This document shows positions 23,701 to 35,255 of a DNA stretch of 64,000 bases, piece by piece; the first letter of the stretch is position 1; the number at the start of each line of letters is the position of its first letter. Under the pieces are notes generated by a model that was not told the origin of the DNA, did no database searches, and saw only the letters and a program-made list of their open reading frames with translations. Both the position numbers and the translations under genes were made by a program. The stretch comes from Aphelocoma coerulescens (lineage: Eukaryota; Chordata; Aves; Passeriformes; Corvidae): the NCBI RefSeq assembly GCF_041296385.1, contig NC_091015.1:93914004-93978003 (forward strand), in the 5' to 3' direction.

Positions 23701-25837
23701 TGGGGCCATGTGAGACCACACTGGTCTCCTGATTAAGGAAATTAAGTGCTGATCAGTAGGCTTAGTCTTGCCTCTTCAGTGTTCATGTAAGGATGCTTGT
23801 TAAATTAGTAAATGAAGTTACCTGAAGGTAGTAACTCATTTATGTTCCTCTATTCTTAGATTTCTTAACTGAGGCTCTATTGCCTGATTTAAATTTATTT
23901 TTCTGATTTGTGACTGTACCAAGTACTTGCAGCTTTAAATGAAATGAATTGTGCCATTTCTCTGTGAGAATTTCCTTCCCCTCAGAGGTACTGTGAAGAT
24001 ACAATAGCAATGTATCAAGCATGTTCATAATATTGTGATAGATTGACGACAGTAATATATGAATAAAAAATATTGGGGTTTTTATCAGAGAGAATGGTAC
24101 ATAGTAAACAAGGTACCATCGAAAAATAAGGAGAAAAAGCAGATAATGAAGGCACTTGTTTAAATTATCTCCAGCTAGGCTGTACACTGAAAGATGGAGG
24201 ATGACAGTGGGATACATCTAAAGAAGTTCTAAGCCTCATGGTGAACTCGGACTCGGAGATAGTCAGCTTCATGGCCCAAAATCTCATTTCCATCTGTTTG
24301 TGAAATGTTAGTGACAGTCCTTGAAAGTTTCAAGATGTGTCAGACAACTGAGGGCACTAAAGAGGCCTTGGTCAGCCTCACCACTGGGCTCCATCCACCC
24401 ATTCTGCTCATGAGTCCAGGCCTTTTAAGGCCCATCCTGTGCTGTTAGTCCCTGTTGGTCTGATCTGTTTGCTTGTCTCTAGCCATACCACAGCACACCT
24501 GTGTGCCGGGCCATGAACCTGATCGCTGTGCCTGAGCTCTGGACTGACTGCCTGGTTTGACCTCTGACTTGTCTTGCCACCTGCCTTGAAACTGCTGGGC
24601 TGGATCTGACAAGAAGTAGCACTGGCCTGCATTCATGGATAACTCCTTGTCTTGCTTCAAATGTGGTCATGGAGTTTTGCTTCAGTTTTCAAGTCTGAGG
24701 AAAGCATAGTTGTATCAGGGCTTGGGAAAGATCTGAGAATGAAAACAACATTAGGCCTCAAAAATTATTTGTGATCAAGACCTCTTTGGATCACAGTACC
24801 CTTTATTACTGCTCCTTGAGAGATTCATCAGGCACATCAAATCTTACAGGAGCCAAGAAATGCCAGAGTAGAATTCTGAAGATAACAAGAGGTCAGGGAT
24901 GGGGAGTAATTTACTTTTGTGGCATAGAAGAAGGTTTTGATCTGAAATGGGCTGTATGAACCTGGAGTGTTCCTCAGGCACATGAAAGGCTCTTTTAATA
25001 TTAATCAATCATGGTGTTTGTGTCTCAATCCAACAGAATCTAATTAGTGAAAATTAATAGGTTGAGTTCTGATTTTCTTAAGTTTTTATGGGCACTTATT
25101 CTATGTCATTTGTCATTATTCACCACAGCTGCAAATCTAGTCAACCGGTAGCCCAAACTTCAGCCAGCACAGAATGTGTGTTTCTATGACAGGTAACTTT
25201 GTTCTTATCAGATAATTTGAATAATGGACTATTAAAAATTTATTTCTCCTTACACAAACTTGGCTGGGATAAGAACACAATGCAAAAGAGACAGCTTCCA
25301 TAGCCCACAGATCAGAACTTTTTGTTACTTAAACCTTTTATTTTGAGGGAAAAATAACAATAACGAATTTTGCTAAGGAAAACAAGTTTGGTTCTGTCTA
25401 CAGATTCCATGAAGGTAACAGTCACAGACAGAACAGTCCAAAGAATTCTTTAATGTAAACAGCATGCTGACACAGAACTAATTTTTATGTTGTTTACCAT
25501 TTCAGAAATCTTTAAGGATGGATATTTCCCAGGAACCAGGTTCCATCTTCCCTGACATTCCCTTAGATAAAGGAAGACTACAGTGAGGTTTCCCCCACAC
25601 CCTCCAAACTTTTTTTCTCCAGATTTATAAACCCAGTTCCCCCAAGCCTCCTAACCCGCTTCCCCAGCAAGAGAGTTCAGCTCAGCAGGCAATGGCAATC
25701 AATATACGGGGGCTGCATGTCATTCTATGCTGAATGGCTAGCTCCCAATCCACACTTGGATTAACTAGGAATCTCTTCACACAGCAGCAGCTGAAAGGTG
25801 GGCTTCTGGATGCAAAATAAAAAAGAATCAAACTGCT
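20791..25837. other. Unassigned sequence, one possible exon
   Basis: No recognisable transposon or gene family lies here. A poly(A) run occupies 22683-22698. A 151-codon minus-strand frame at 22751-23206 is listed separately as a weak exon candidate. The C/T-rich stretch at 24390-24660 has short overlapping frames without features. Confidence 0.35.
22751..23206 (-). other. Weak candidate terminal exon or chance ORF
   Basis: On the minus strand, two acceptor-like sites lie near the start of a 151-codon open frame. They are a T-run ending CCAG near 23210 and 'tttttctgtcttag' near 23175. The frame ends in TGA at 22751-22753 and is followed by an A/T-rich region with ATTAAAG about 85 bases downstream. 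The predicted peptide is Cys/Trp-rich with a hydrophobic patch 'ALTAILGLWLGI', and I recognise no family. Chance is the more likely explanation. Conservation in other birds or RNA-seq junctions would decide. Confidence 0.15.
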
Positions 25838-26300
25838 GTCACAAACTAACAAAGAGCAGGCAAGGTGTAGCACTGGCTGTATTTCCCCACTGCTTTTCTT
25901 ATTAAATTGTCTGCCTTCCACATTGTCCCCCCTTCCCTGTCCCTAGCCCTGGCCACACCCTCGGGCTCTCCCTGTCGGTTCCAGTACCCCAACTCTGCCC
26001 ATGCACCGCCCCTGAGCCCCTGAATAAATCCCAAGCTCCCAGACTGTGTGGTCTCTGACTCTGGGAACCGGCTTGTCATCGTGTAAAATAGAAGTTCCTC
26101 TGAGGTCGTCGTGCAGGGACCCTTGTGCCTCCTTTACCGTCACCGTGTTGCGGAGCCCTGCTGGCTGGAGCAGGAGCGCGGGGCCGCCCGGAAGGGCTAC
26201 GGGAGCGCGGAACAGCCGCCCTCCCCGAAGCAGCCCTGCTGCGCTGCGCTCTCTGGGAAGGTTGCAGCTTGCTAAACCAATGCAAGAACTAACCCACCGC
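25838..26300 (+). mobile_element. Possible ERV LTR with GC-rich end
   Basis: A pyrimidine-rich stretch leads to a polyadenylation signal AATAAA at about 26022. It is followed by 'ctgtgtggtctctgactctg', resembling the R-U5 part of gammaretrovirus-like LTRs. It then grades into a CpG-rich segment (26100-26260). I could not fix the ends or a target duplication, so this may instead be a CpG-rich host element. Confidence 0.35.
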
Positions 26301-26887
26301 AACAGCAAGGTTTTGGGGTGGGTTTTTTTGCATATGGACACAGAATTTAACACTAGAATACCACTTTGAATTCAAACAGCATAACGTGTCCAGAAGCAAG
26401 AAATTAAAGTGAGCTGCTCTTACTGTCTTAGCGAATTGCAGAAGGTATTTTAAGGAGTATCCCACATCTTGCTTTGAACCCTGCTTGGATCAGGAGGTTG
26501 GCTTAGGTAGTATCCAAAAGCCTCATTCAAATTAAATTTCTCTGGTTTTATTGTGTACCTTGAAGCACGTAGAAAAGTTCTATAACATATTTAAGAGAAC
26601 ATTATCTGTAAAGACAACAGCAATTGGCTGACTGGATGAAGTGAAGATCTCTAAAAACCTTTTTTAAATGGAGATAAATGGAGGTAAAAGAACATATAGG
26701 TACTTGAGTTCAACATTAGGAAACCACAAGTGGTTCCTAAAATACCCATTAACCTGTTACTTAAAGCTCTCTTCGAGACTGTTTTCCCTGAACTATCAGA
26801 TCAACCCCAGTGTCTCATTTGCATCCCTGCCCCACTCCCTCCCCTTTGTCACTCCACAAATGCCAGTGGAGTGACACAGTAGAAAGG

Positions 26888-27253
26888 TGTAGAGGAATGG
26901 CTGGGTGAACAGGGACACGTATACGTGCACAACCCAAGCTATGTTCGTGAACTGTCCTTGACTAAGGAAAAGGAGAACAATGCTGATGTGGCAAGTCGAC
27001 AGGATGTTGGGGAGGGGGATGCTGACCATGGAAAGAGGAAGACTTGCGTTAGCAATAGTCACATGCATATTAATCTGTAACCAATCACTTGCTATTAAGG
27101 GCCATGTGAATACAGCTGTGATCCAATAGTATGGAGCTTGCATATACGTGCTTGGGGAATTAGGGTATAACTATGGGTCTGACAATAGAATAAACAGAGT
27201 TCCATCATATCTCTATGAGAAGCGTGGTTCATCCCGGCAGATCTCTGGCTATT
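26888..27253 (+). mobile_element. Candidate solo ERVK-type LTR
   Basis: The segment begins TGTAGAGGAATGG and contains AATAAA at 27189-27194. It is flanked by the same 6 bases, GAAAGG, at 26882-26887 and 27254-27259. Length and flank size fit a solo ERVK-like LTR. The right end reads CTATT and not CA, which is a mark against this reading unless the end has mutated. Confidence 0.5.
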
Positions 27254-27305
27254 GAAAGGCCATCTCTTCCAAAAGGACAACTTGACTTTAAGATGAGACA
27301 GATGC

Positions 27306-27404
27306 CCAGGCACTCAATGGGTATCTGATTGACAGGTGCCAGGCACACGACGGGCATGTGATTGTCATATGCTGGGCACTTTATTGTCCTGTGATGGATG
27401 CACA
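27306..27404. repeat. 33-bp minisatellite, three units
   Basis: Three consecutive 33-base units (27306, 27339 and 27372) share the frame 'CCAGGCAC......GGG.AT.TGATTG......G' with substitutions and no indels between the first two. It is noncoding. Confidence 0.75.
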
Positions 27405-28518
27405 CCTGTGATGTGACACATGTGACCAGTGTTGGACCAAAGGCTTTTACTCAGTCCTGGCCCCTTAGTCCAGTGATTCCTGACCACTGGTCCAAGTGAC
27501 ACAGCTGGAAACGTGACACATTTTTTGAATATAAAAGCCCTTCCTTGGAGCGTTTAGAAAACTGTGCTATTGGCCTCAAAGAAGCCTCCCAAGCTTGCTA
27601 AATTCAGGACATTTCCACTCTACAAAATACAGCAAAAGGATCTAGACTGAAAGAAATCTGTTGCAACCAAACAAAAGTTTGTTAACAGAACAACACTAAC
27701 ACTGTGATGTGACAGAATCAGGAACACAAAGATGGCCAGGTTGGGTCAAACCTAAAATACATCTTCTTGGTGCCAATTCCAGCATCCTGCTTCTCCTGCC
27801 AAACAGCAGCTGGAGAACTGAGCCTGCCCTGCCTATAGGGCTCCGTTTGCTTTTTTAGCCATTTCAGAGCACCGAGCTGACATATGCATCTTTGCCTCAA
27901 ATTCTCCTTCCAAGGGGTGACAGACAGCTTGGAGCCATTGTTTTTATATGTGTAATTGGGGTTATTCTTCTCCATCATTTCATGTTTACTAACAAGAATT
28001 TCATAATTCAGTGTAGTGCCCAGACAGTACCATGATGAATTTCTGCTGAAAAGCTGCCACTTTTGTCCCACTCTGGTACCTCAGCATCAGCTACAAACTT
28101 TGTCATCTCACTGTTTCCTGCCTTTTCTTGGTTGTTGATGAATGTGTTATAAAGCACAAGACAAGACCAGATTTCCAAAGAAATCTACCAGTGGCCTTAC
28201 CCTACTCACAGACCTCACCTTTGCACACTTCATTCAGCTTACACCAAAAGCTCTCACGAATTGTGGAGCTGGAAGTAAGCAGCCACTATGAGACAGAATT
28301 AGGTCCTGTGCTAATGTGTAAAGGATGACACAGACACCCACCAAGGAAATGCTTAGCACAGAACAAGTATTTCATCGCCCAGTCGTGATCCTCAAGGGAG
28401 GTTCACAAAACACTGTGCTCAGGTGCAGCTGGGAATTAAAGGCATAACACTAGGACAGACAACCCACGGACTCAGTAAAGACTCTTTATGGCACATTATA
28501 GCCTACTTCCTCACCCTC

Positions 28519-29410
28519 TGTTGGGGTTTTTAGGAGTTCTACTAGTTTTTTTCTGTTAAAGGAATTTTCCCCCCATACTGTTGCTAGGGGAACAAATGGC
28601 CAGGTGCTTAAGAAGAAAAAAAGACCTGGCTGCTCTTTTTGTTTCACCTGGATGTGTGGTCAGTCGGTCTCGGCATTTGGAGAGAGAGGGAAGCTGCTGG
28701 TTCTTCGGCTGTTTTTTTCTTTCTGCCGGAGCAGCCCCGGAATCCCAAGCCCGCCTTCCCTGCCCCGCCAGAAGCCGGGCTGTGGCTGCCCTGCCCTGCT
28801 GCTGCTTCGAGCCTTCGCTACGTGGTAGCCGTGCTCGCCCTCCCTGCCACGACCCCGGGGGGGTTCTCCGTTTGGATACGCCTCATCTGCCATCCGGGAT
28901 TTGTTCTCGTCCCTGCCGTTCCAGCCTGCCGTTCCCAAGGGTCCGGCCAGACACCAGGATCGGCTGCCCAGGGGTTTGTGAAGCTCCTTTGTTCCACCCT
29001 TCCCCGGGATCCCAGGGCACCAGAGCAGCCGCGTGCTCCCCGAGCTCGCTCCGGAGCGCCCCCTGCAGCCGCGGGGGAACCATCGCACCTGCCCTGCTCA
29101 CCGGGAGCCGCCAGCGATCCCTGCCGGCTGCGAGCGGAACTGCACCCGAGGGGAAAGGGCCTGACAGCCGAGAAGGCCGGGACTGGGTTTGTGATTGCTG
29201 TTACTGCCATAGTTATTGGTGTTTGTTTGACTGGTTATACACATATAGATATATAATAGTAAAGAACTGTTATTCCTATTTCCCACATCTTTGCCTAAAA
29301 AGCCCCTTGATTTCAAAATTATAACAACTCGGAGGGAAGGGGGTTGCATCTGCCATTCCAAGGGAGGCTTCTGCCTTCCTTAGCAGACACCTGTCTTTCA
29401 AACCAAGACA
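28519..29410 (+). mobile_element. Solo LTR, ERVL-like, with 5-bp target duplication
   Basis: This 892-bp solo LTR begins TGTTGGGGTTTTTAGG and ends AAACCAAGACA. The flanks carry an exact 5-bp duplication CCCTC (28514-28518 and 29411-29415), as expected for ERVL-class integration. The middle (28730-29160) is strongly GC- and CpG-rich. The longest open frames here (247 and 205 codons) come from this composition and are not genes. The 3' part contains 'ttgatttcaaaattataac', familiar from avian LTRs. No internal ERV sequence remains. Confidence 0.85.
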
Positions 29411-29415
29411 CCCTC

Positions 29416-32400
29416 CAAACATTTCGTGCTCCACAGCACACAAAACTTCTATCTCCCTCTTTCTTTCCCCCCTTGCACTAATATTCTGTCTGCTCCAAAG
29501 ACTCCAGACACCTCTCCTTGTAAAGTTAAGTAGTACCCTGATTAGTGATAACTTACTGTTAAATAAGTCACCTCAGAGGCATTAATCTTAATTCCTAACT
29601 ATGTCCTGGGGAAGAGATTGTCTGCTCAGAACTTGTCTACTTTTCTCCTCATGATACCATACCACATAGTTTAATAAGTTATTTCTTCCTATAGTCCTTA
29701 TTCTAATGATATCTTTAGACCACCATGTTTATAACAAAATGCAACACTTTTTATGGTTTTGCTTGTTTGGTGTTGGCCTTTTACATCCACAGGGGATGCA
29801 GCCGGATTGTCAGATCTCCAGTCTTGAATAATGACCTAATGTTTCCTAAATATATTTACCCTGGGTAATAGCCCAGCACAGTGCACTGATCCCAGGCACT
29901 GATCCCAAGCTACGCCAGCTTAGGCTGACCTTGAGCTTCTGAAATACTCCCTTTTGTCTTGTGTACATATGTAAAAGTCATCAGCTGGCTTAACATTTCG
30001 CTATCAGTGAATATTAAGCCAGCACTCAACATCAGAACCCAGACTGTGCAGTATCCAGAATGTGAATCTACTGTCAAAAGATCTCTTGGTTACCTTTCTC
30101 ATGGCTATCTGTCAGAGAGCAAGTGAAGGAATCCTTTTTCTAACAGACTGTGAATGAAAATGGAAAATAATACTCTTATTGGATATAGTGAAAGACACAA
30201 TGGAACTGCAACCTCCACATGTTCTTCATACAGCTCATTTTTTAATGGCCTATAAGAAGCTGGAAAAGGAACACATGACAAAAAGGATGATGATCTTGTG
30301 TGCCCTTTTGAAAGAGGTCAGAGGTTAAACAAAGTTATTTTAATTTTTCTTACTTACCTTCACTCAGAACAAATGTGAATGCAGCCATATTCAGGTTACA
30401 TATCAGTGCTACAAGTGCCAGCCAGGAAATAAATTATGCACAGCAGCAACCAAGTGCCTTCCAGATTCACAGGAAACTGCTGTCCAGACAAACACATACT
30501 TCCTAGCACAGTCTGAAACTAAATGAACTGTCATTAGGGAAGATAAAATTGATCTAGGAAGTATTCAAGAGCAAAAATTTCCCTCATAATCTCATTTATT
30601 CACATCCCTTTAAATTGCTATAATTGGGGATTCTAGGTTTTCATTTTAACAGTGGTATGTAAAGAAGTAATGTTGCTCTTAAGCACTCAGAAATGCAGAA
30701 ACTAAGGGTAGATACAAAGGAATGTTCAAAGATCTATCATCCTCTCTAAGAAGAATTTCAGGAATGATGCAAAAAAAAAAAAAAAAGATGAATATTGGGT
30801 AGGTCCTGGACCCACTTTTATCCTGGACCAAAAGTCTTTGTTGTATTGCATTTACATTAGTTTATACTTTTTGCAAACTTAAATGAACTTATTTAGTTCA
30901 TTTCATGGGCGTGAAATGAAGCAAGGATGTAAGTCCTGTGCTGAGATACCTCTCTCACAACTGAAACCAAAATAAAATATTCATTTTACTGATAAATTAA
31001 AGTAACAGTTCAGTTGTTTCCTACTTCTTTCACTTTTCAGCTTCAAATATTGTTTAACTTCAACAGGCAAGTTTATTTGTGAATGACATTTTTGTTTTCT
31101 CTCCTGTAAATATAATTTTGCAGTTAAATGCACTTTAAAACAATATTTAGACAACGAGTAGCATTGATAACATAGAAAATTGTAAAAAGCCACAGTCCTT
31201 GATCAAACAGCTTCCCTGGGATGGGATCAAATTAGTGTGGATTCAAGGGATCTCATTTCCCACTAAAATGTTTCTCCTACAATGCTGCCAAGTCCCTAGC
31301 TGCCATAACAGAGTAACAACTCCTTTCCAAACTTCTAAAGCCACACAACTGATACAGGAGACCATATGTGTCCCTCACCACTTACAGCTTGTAGCAGCTC
31401 ATGTAAGGCATGGAAACAATAATTAGTGCGGTAAACATTTAATGTGAACATGTCTGGAATTTCCACCATGGGTAAGTCTAGGAATCAGAGAGGTGGGTCT
31501 AGAATCAGAGAGTGATGTTTTCTTTCGTGGGATGCCTCTTGGAGACAGAAGAAAAAGGAAGTGGAAAAGGACACAAAACTTTAGAAGAGAGGTGGATGTG
31601 ATGTACCTTGACTTGAGGTACTTCCTCCCACAGCATTCTCATTTGAAAGCTGAGAAATAGCATAATGGGTCAGACTGTTAAAATTGTCTGGACTAAAATG
31701 CTCAGTAGCTCCAGCTGGAAGATGACCGTGAGTGAAGCAGAGATTTGTACCCGAGCCCCTGCAGTTCTGTATTTCCATCTGTGGCCTGGATGGTGGCAGA
31801 GTCCATCTTCAGCAAATCTGTAGAGCACACTGACCTAGTGGTATGGCTGTTAGGGTTTGCCAAATCCAGTAGGCCAGGACAGGAATCCTGCTGCCACTCC
31901 ATGCCTGTAGGACCAACTGGTATCAAGGCTGAGCAGGTGCTGGCCAGATGCAGACACACACGTGCACATGTGAACAGCACACCTGCACATACACACACAC
32001 CCAGCTGCACCACAGCGTGTCAGTGCTGACAGGCACACACAGCCAGCACCAATGGCCCTGCCCTGCTCCCCTCTCTGGCTAAGGAAGGGTAAAGACACTG
32101 GGACGACCACACAATTACAGCCTACTCTGCTTGAAGAGGGAGCTACACAGGCAAGGAAGAAATAACATCTCACCATGGTGCTAGGCCATATTATCCACAG
32201 CAACAGCTTCATCCAGCACCTTGGGGCTTCCCCAGGAGAGCACCAGAGCAGAGCAGGCTGCCCAGGGAGAGGTACAGGGCGCACGGTTGGAGGCTCTAAA
32301 GCTGAGGCTTGGCAAATCCCCAACTGGCACAACCTCCTGTTGTTCTGCTCAAGAGGAGGAAGTCAAGGAGCAAGCTCAGCTTGAACTGGGGGTCCAGGGC

Positions 32401-33109
32401 TATGGGCAGGGGAGGGGAGGCCCCAGGTGGGGCTGGTCAGGGCCAGGAGGCTGAACAGCACCCACATCTCTCATGGGACGTGGAACTGGAGCCCTCCAGA
32501 GGTGTCCTCCAAACAGCATTTCTCTGGTTCTTCAGAGGGAGCTCAGTTAATAAGGGCCAGCAGCTGCATAACCGCCACCATCATTCTCCTCATCTGTTTT
32601 ACTGAATCCATGGAGAAAGCCAGAGAATTAGATTTCCCTTACCTTTTTTTTCCCATCCCCCAAGATAAGCTGGGAAGGGCAGAGAGACTGCGTGATCTGA
32701 TTTTCATAAAGTAAATCTGATTCTGAAAGCAGCAAGTGCTTGCTAATGCAATCAGCATTTCAAAACGTGTATGATTTTAATGAAAACACCTGACCAAAGA
32801 TTCCTAAGTACACTTTTAAGCAGATGTTCATCCTCAACTTTCTGTATTCCCATAGTGTCTGCAATGTATGTTCTGTGCTGACATCTTTATTTTCTGTTGT
32901 ATTGCCTCTTGGCTTTCTGTGTGAACCAAAAGCACTTAGCCAAAAGAAAAGAAAGAAGTATCAATTTACTTGGTTTTGCATACACAAGTAGCAACTATAA
33001 AAAGGGAAGGACCAAGTAAACCCTGTGAGGATGTAAACTTTGTTTCCAGCATTAAGAAGGTATACACAAAGGCAAAATAACTACCTCTGAGTGATCAGCT
33101 AGTCAAAAT
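29416..33109. other. Unassigned sequence
   Basis: No gene or named transposon is seen. There is a poly(A) run at 30771-30786 and an alternating CA/TG tract at 31953-32002. The GC-richer stretch 31700-32480 has several overlapping 90-160-codon frames on both strands, with none favoured by any protein signature. Confidence 0.35.
31953..32002. repeat. Alternating purine-pyrimidine (CA/TG) tract
   Basis: An imperfect (CA)n/(TG)n run of about 50 bases. It can adopt Z-DNA in principle, but no function is visible. Confidence 0.7.
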
Positions 33110-33490
33110 CATTGTGAGAGAGAGGGAATGAAAACTAATTATGAGATGTGAAAGGCAGATCTGTGGTGGCATGTGAAAATACTCGCATAATGAGGGGCTG
33201 AAAGAGAGACACTGAGGTGCAGGAAAGTTCAAGTGAAAAAGGAGGAGTATGTGAGTTATACCAACAAAAACTACTGTACTGCAGAAAGGAGCACATTCAA
33301 TAAGAACCAAAACCAACAAGATGTAGAATGGAAGGTGATGGATAAAAACAAATACATATGTAAAAGTGAAAAGTAAAACCTTTAAAAGTCATAGGTGAGG
33401 AGGAAAAGTCATGATGAAATGGAAAAATCATGACAAAATGCAAGCATGTAAGAAGAGGAGAAAATGAAAAAATGCAGAAAATATTGCACA
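33110..33490. repeat. Degenerate purine-rich array, left part
   Basis: The plus strand is dominated by A and G, with loosely recurring blocks of the form 'tatgagatgtgaaagg', 'ataatgagggg' and 'gaaaagtcatgatgaaatgg'. The same texture resumes after the inserted CSD element at 35773, so both parts belong to one array. It is noncoding. Minus-strand open frames are Phe/Ser/Leu-rich translations of the pyrimidine strand. Confidence 0.6.
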
Positions 33491-33496
33491 CTGATG

Positions 33497-33778
33497 TGTC
33501 GGGGTCCCTCCCCCGCCATGTAGCCCTGGGAGCAGTGAGGGAGGCACAGGGCTTCCCTGCCCCTGCTCAGCCTCGTTCCCCATTGGTTGGTTTGTGTTTC
33601 CTGCGCGGGCAAAGCAGCTCGGGCCCCGACTGTAACAGTTCCTGAGCAGAGCCCAGCCATGCGGCTGGGGAAATAAACATCTCTCTGAAATATCTAGCAA
33701 GAATCCGTCCGTATATATTTGTTTTCCACGGGACTCCTGGTTTGATATATGCTTGTTACAGTAATCCCCGCTGTAACA
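33497..33778 (+). repeat. 5' LTR of CSD element copy 2
   Basis: This 282-bp LTR begins TGTCGGGGTCCC and ends GCTGTAACA. It has an inverted CCAAT box ('cccattggttgg') upstream and AATAAA at 33672-33677. The second half, from the AATAAA onward, is about 90% identical to the copy 1 LTR; the first half is more divergent. Confidence 0.92.
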
Positions 33779-33781
33779 TAA

Positions 33782-33799
33782 TGGTAGAGAATTGAGGGC
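33782..33799 (+). other. Primer-binding-site candidate, CSD element copy 2
   Basis: TGGTAGAGAATTGAGGGC starts 3 bases after the LTR end, where a tRNA primer site is expected. The copy 1 counterpart reads TGGTGGGGATTTGAGGGC. Neither matches a tRNA 3' end that I can name with confidence, although the first 10 bases of the copy 1 version would pair with some alanine tRNA acceptor ends. Confidence 0.35.
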
Positions 33800-33833
33800 A
33801 GAACGATCCCCGATCCCTAAGCGACTGATTTGT

Positions 33834-33840
33834 GTGAGTA
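33834..33840 (+). promoter_or_regulatory. Conserved 5' splice-donor-like site in the leader
   Basis: GTGAGTA followed by AACC is a near-consensus splice donor in the leader, 60 bases before the matrix-like ATG. The same site is kept in copy 1 (14814-14820, minus). In retroviruses a leader donor makes a spliced subgenomic RNA. I could not identify a strong acceptor ahead of the cold-shock domain. Confidence 0.4.
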
Positions 33841-33899
33841 AACCCTGGAAACTTTGGATTCCTCTTCTTGGTTTTGTTTCGCTATTCCATATCTGGACT

Positions 33900-34775
33900 A
33901 TGGAAGAATCGTGGGAAATGGGGCTCTCTGAGCCACAGAAAAAAATGTATCTAGAAGTAAAAGGAATCCTTGAACAACAAAACAAAAAAGTATTGGAACC
34001 GGGAGATCTTGAACACTTTTTTATCTGGCTTTTCAAAGGGTTCCCCTATATTTCTCGAGACTTACTTTTTGATATCAAACCTCCTGGATATTATCAGGAG
34101 TGTTTCTGGAACGAGATCTGCGATAAGCTAAGGGATGGACTAGCGATAGAAGCTCTCCGTGGATCCCTTATAATCAGTGAAGCTCTTGAGGAGCATTTGT
34201 ATGGTCCCATTACCCCTAAAGCAGAAGATCATACTTCTCCTGTGGCCAAGACCGCGTGGCAGCCATCCCAGGAGGGCATGACTGCAGCTGTGCTGGCGGA
34301 GGTGCCTGTGCTGGATGTGCCCGGCCCCCTCGGGAGCGCGCGCCTTATCGCAGACCCCATCCCTGTCTCGGGGTCCCCGGCCACCCAACCGCGAGTGAGG
34401 GAGCGACGCCGCAGGCGCCGTGGGTGCCGTGGGCCACGAGCAGCCAGGAACCGGAGGTCAGCGTGGAAGCCCGCTCTGTGCATACGGCTCAGAGAGCCCT
34501 ATGCAGGGAGAAGCGGCGGTTTCCGCAGCGACACGAGAAGCCACGCAGCGCAGCGCCGAGCCGAAACAGGGCCGCTCTCAAAGCAGCGTGGAGTTTGCAG
34601 AGCGGAACCGCTCACAGGCCACGGAGCCAGCGGCGATGGCAGCGCGGGGCCGCGCAGAGCCCAGACACGCACTGGAGCAGCGCCGCTCGGACGGCACAGA
34701 GCAGCCGCAACGTGGGGGCCTGACCGAGATGTCGGAGTCAGCGAGGCAGTGGCCACGTGGGACCGGCACCCATGA
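33900..34775 (+). pseudogene. Gag matrix-like region plus linker, CSD element copy 2
   Basis: This 291-codon frame runs from the ATG at 33900, homologous to the copy 1 start, to TGA at 34773-34775. The first ~105 residues are matrix-like: 'MEESWEMGLSEPQKKMYLEV', then 'DLEHFFIWLFKGFPYISRDL'. The pattern of a hydrophobic helix, an FP pair and a following acidic/aromatic stretch recalls betaretroviral MA, but this is an inference. Residues ~110-291 form an Arg/Ala/Pro-rich linker with high GC. The frame runs on into the cold-shock domain after the TGA without a shift. The open frame extends 36 codons upstream of the ATG, but that part is leader. Confidence 0.6.
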
Positions 34776-35255
34776 CAAACACGCAAGCATGTGATAGGAG
34801 ACGTTCTAGCAACAAAAATCACAGGAACTGTGAAATGGTACAATGTAAAAAACAACTATGGATTTATAACACGAGATGATACAGGGGAAGATTTATTCAT
34901 CCATAAAACTGCCATTAAAAGGAATAACCCTAAAAATTACCTGCAAAGTGTAGGAGATGGGGAAGTTGTACAATTTGATATAGTGCAAGGAAAGAAGGGT
35001 TTACAAGCAGCGAATGTTACTGGGCCTGGAGGTATTCCCGTCAAAGGCAGCCGTTATGCACAAAATTATAAACAATATCCATTCCAGCAATTTCCCTACC
35101 CACAGCCTAATTTCCCCTTTTACCCTATACCCAATATGAACCCTTTCCTAAGTTTACCCTATCCCCAGTTTATTCCTAATCCGTTTTTCACTCCATGGCT
35201 TCCTTATACAGTTCCATTTCCCTACAATTCCTCTCCGATGCCGATGGGGGGATGA
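34776..35255 (+). pseudogene. Y-box cold-shock domain, CSD element copy 2
   Basis: This 159-codon frame lies directly after the TGA at 34773 and in the same frame as the matrix-linker part. The cold-shock domain is encoded at 34806-35060, with 'GTVKWYNV', RNP1 'NYGFITR', RNP2 'DLFIH', 'TAIKRNNP', '[10 protein letters not shown]' and '[12 protein letters not shown]'. All the aromatic nucleic-acid-contact positions I know from Y-box proteins are present. The tail (35061-35252) is Phe/Pro/Tyr/Asn-rich and ends in the same '..PMP.GG' as copy 1. There is no ATG before the domain; the first in-frame ATG lies in the tail. By hand, 58 of 83 domain residues are identical to copy 1. It is likely an RNA-binding module taken from a host Y-box mRNA. 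Translation is unproven. Confidence 0.88.

Noticed and set aside
28581..29324. 247-codon plus-strand frame
   Set aside because: It lies wholly in the CpG-rich solo LTR, overlaps similar frames on both strands, and shows no domain.
34791..35255. Reading copy 2's cold-shock frame as an ordinary processed YBX pseudogene
   Set aside because: It lies between two matching LTRs with an exact 6-bp target duplication, shares a frame with a Gag-like start, and has a sister copy of the same layout. A plain retrocopy explains none of this.
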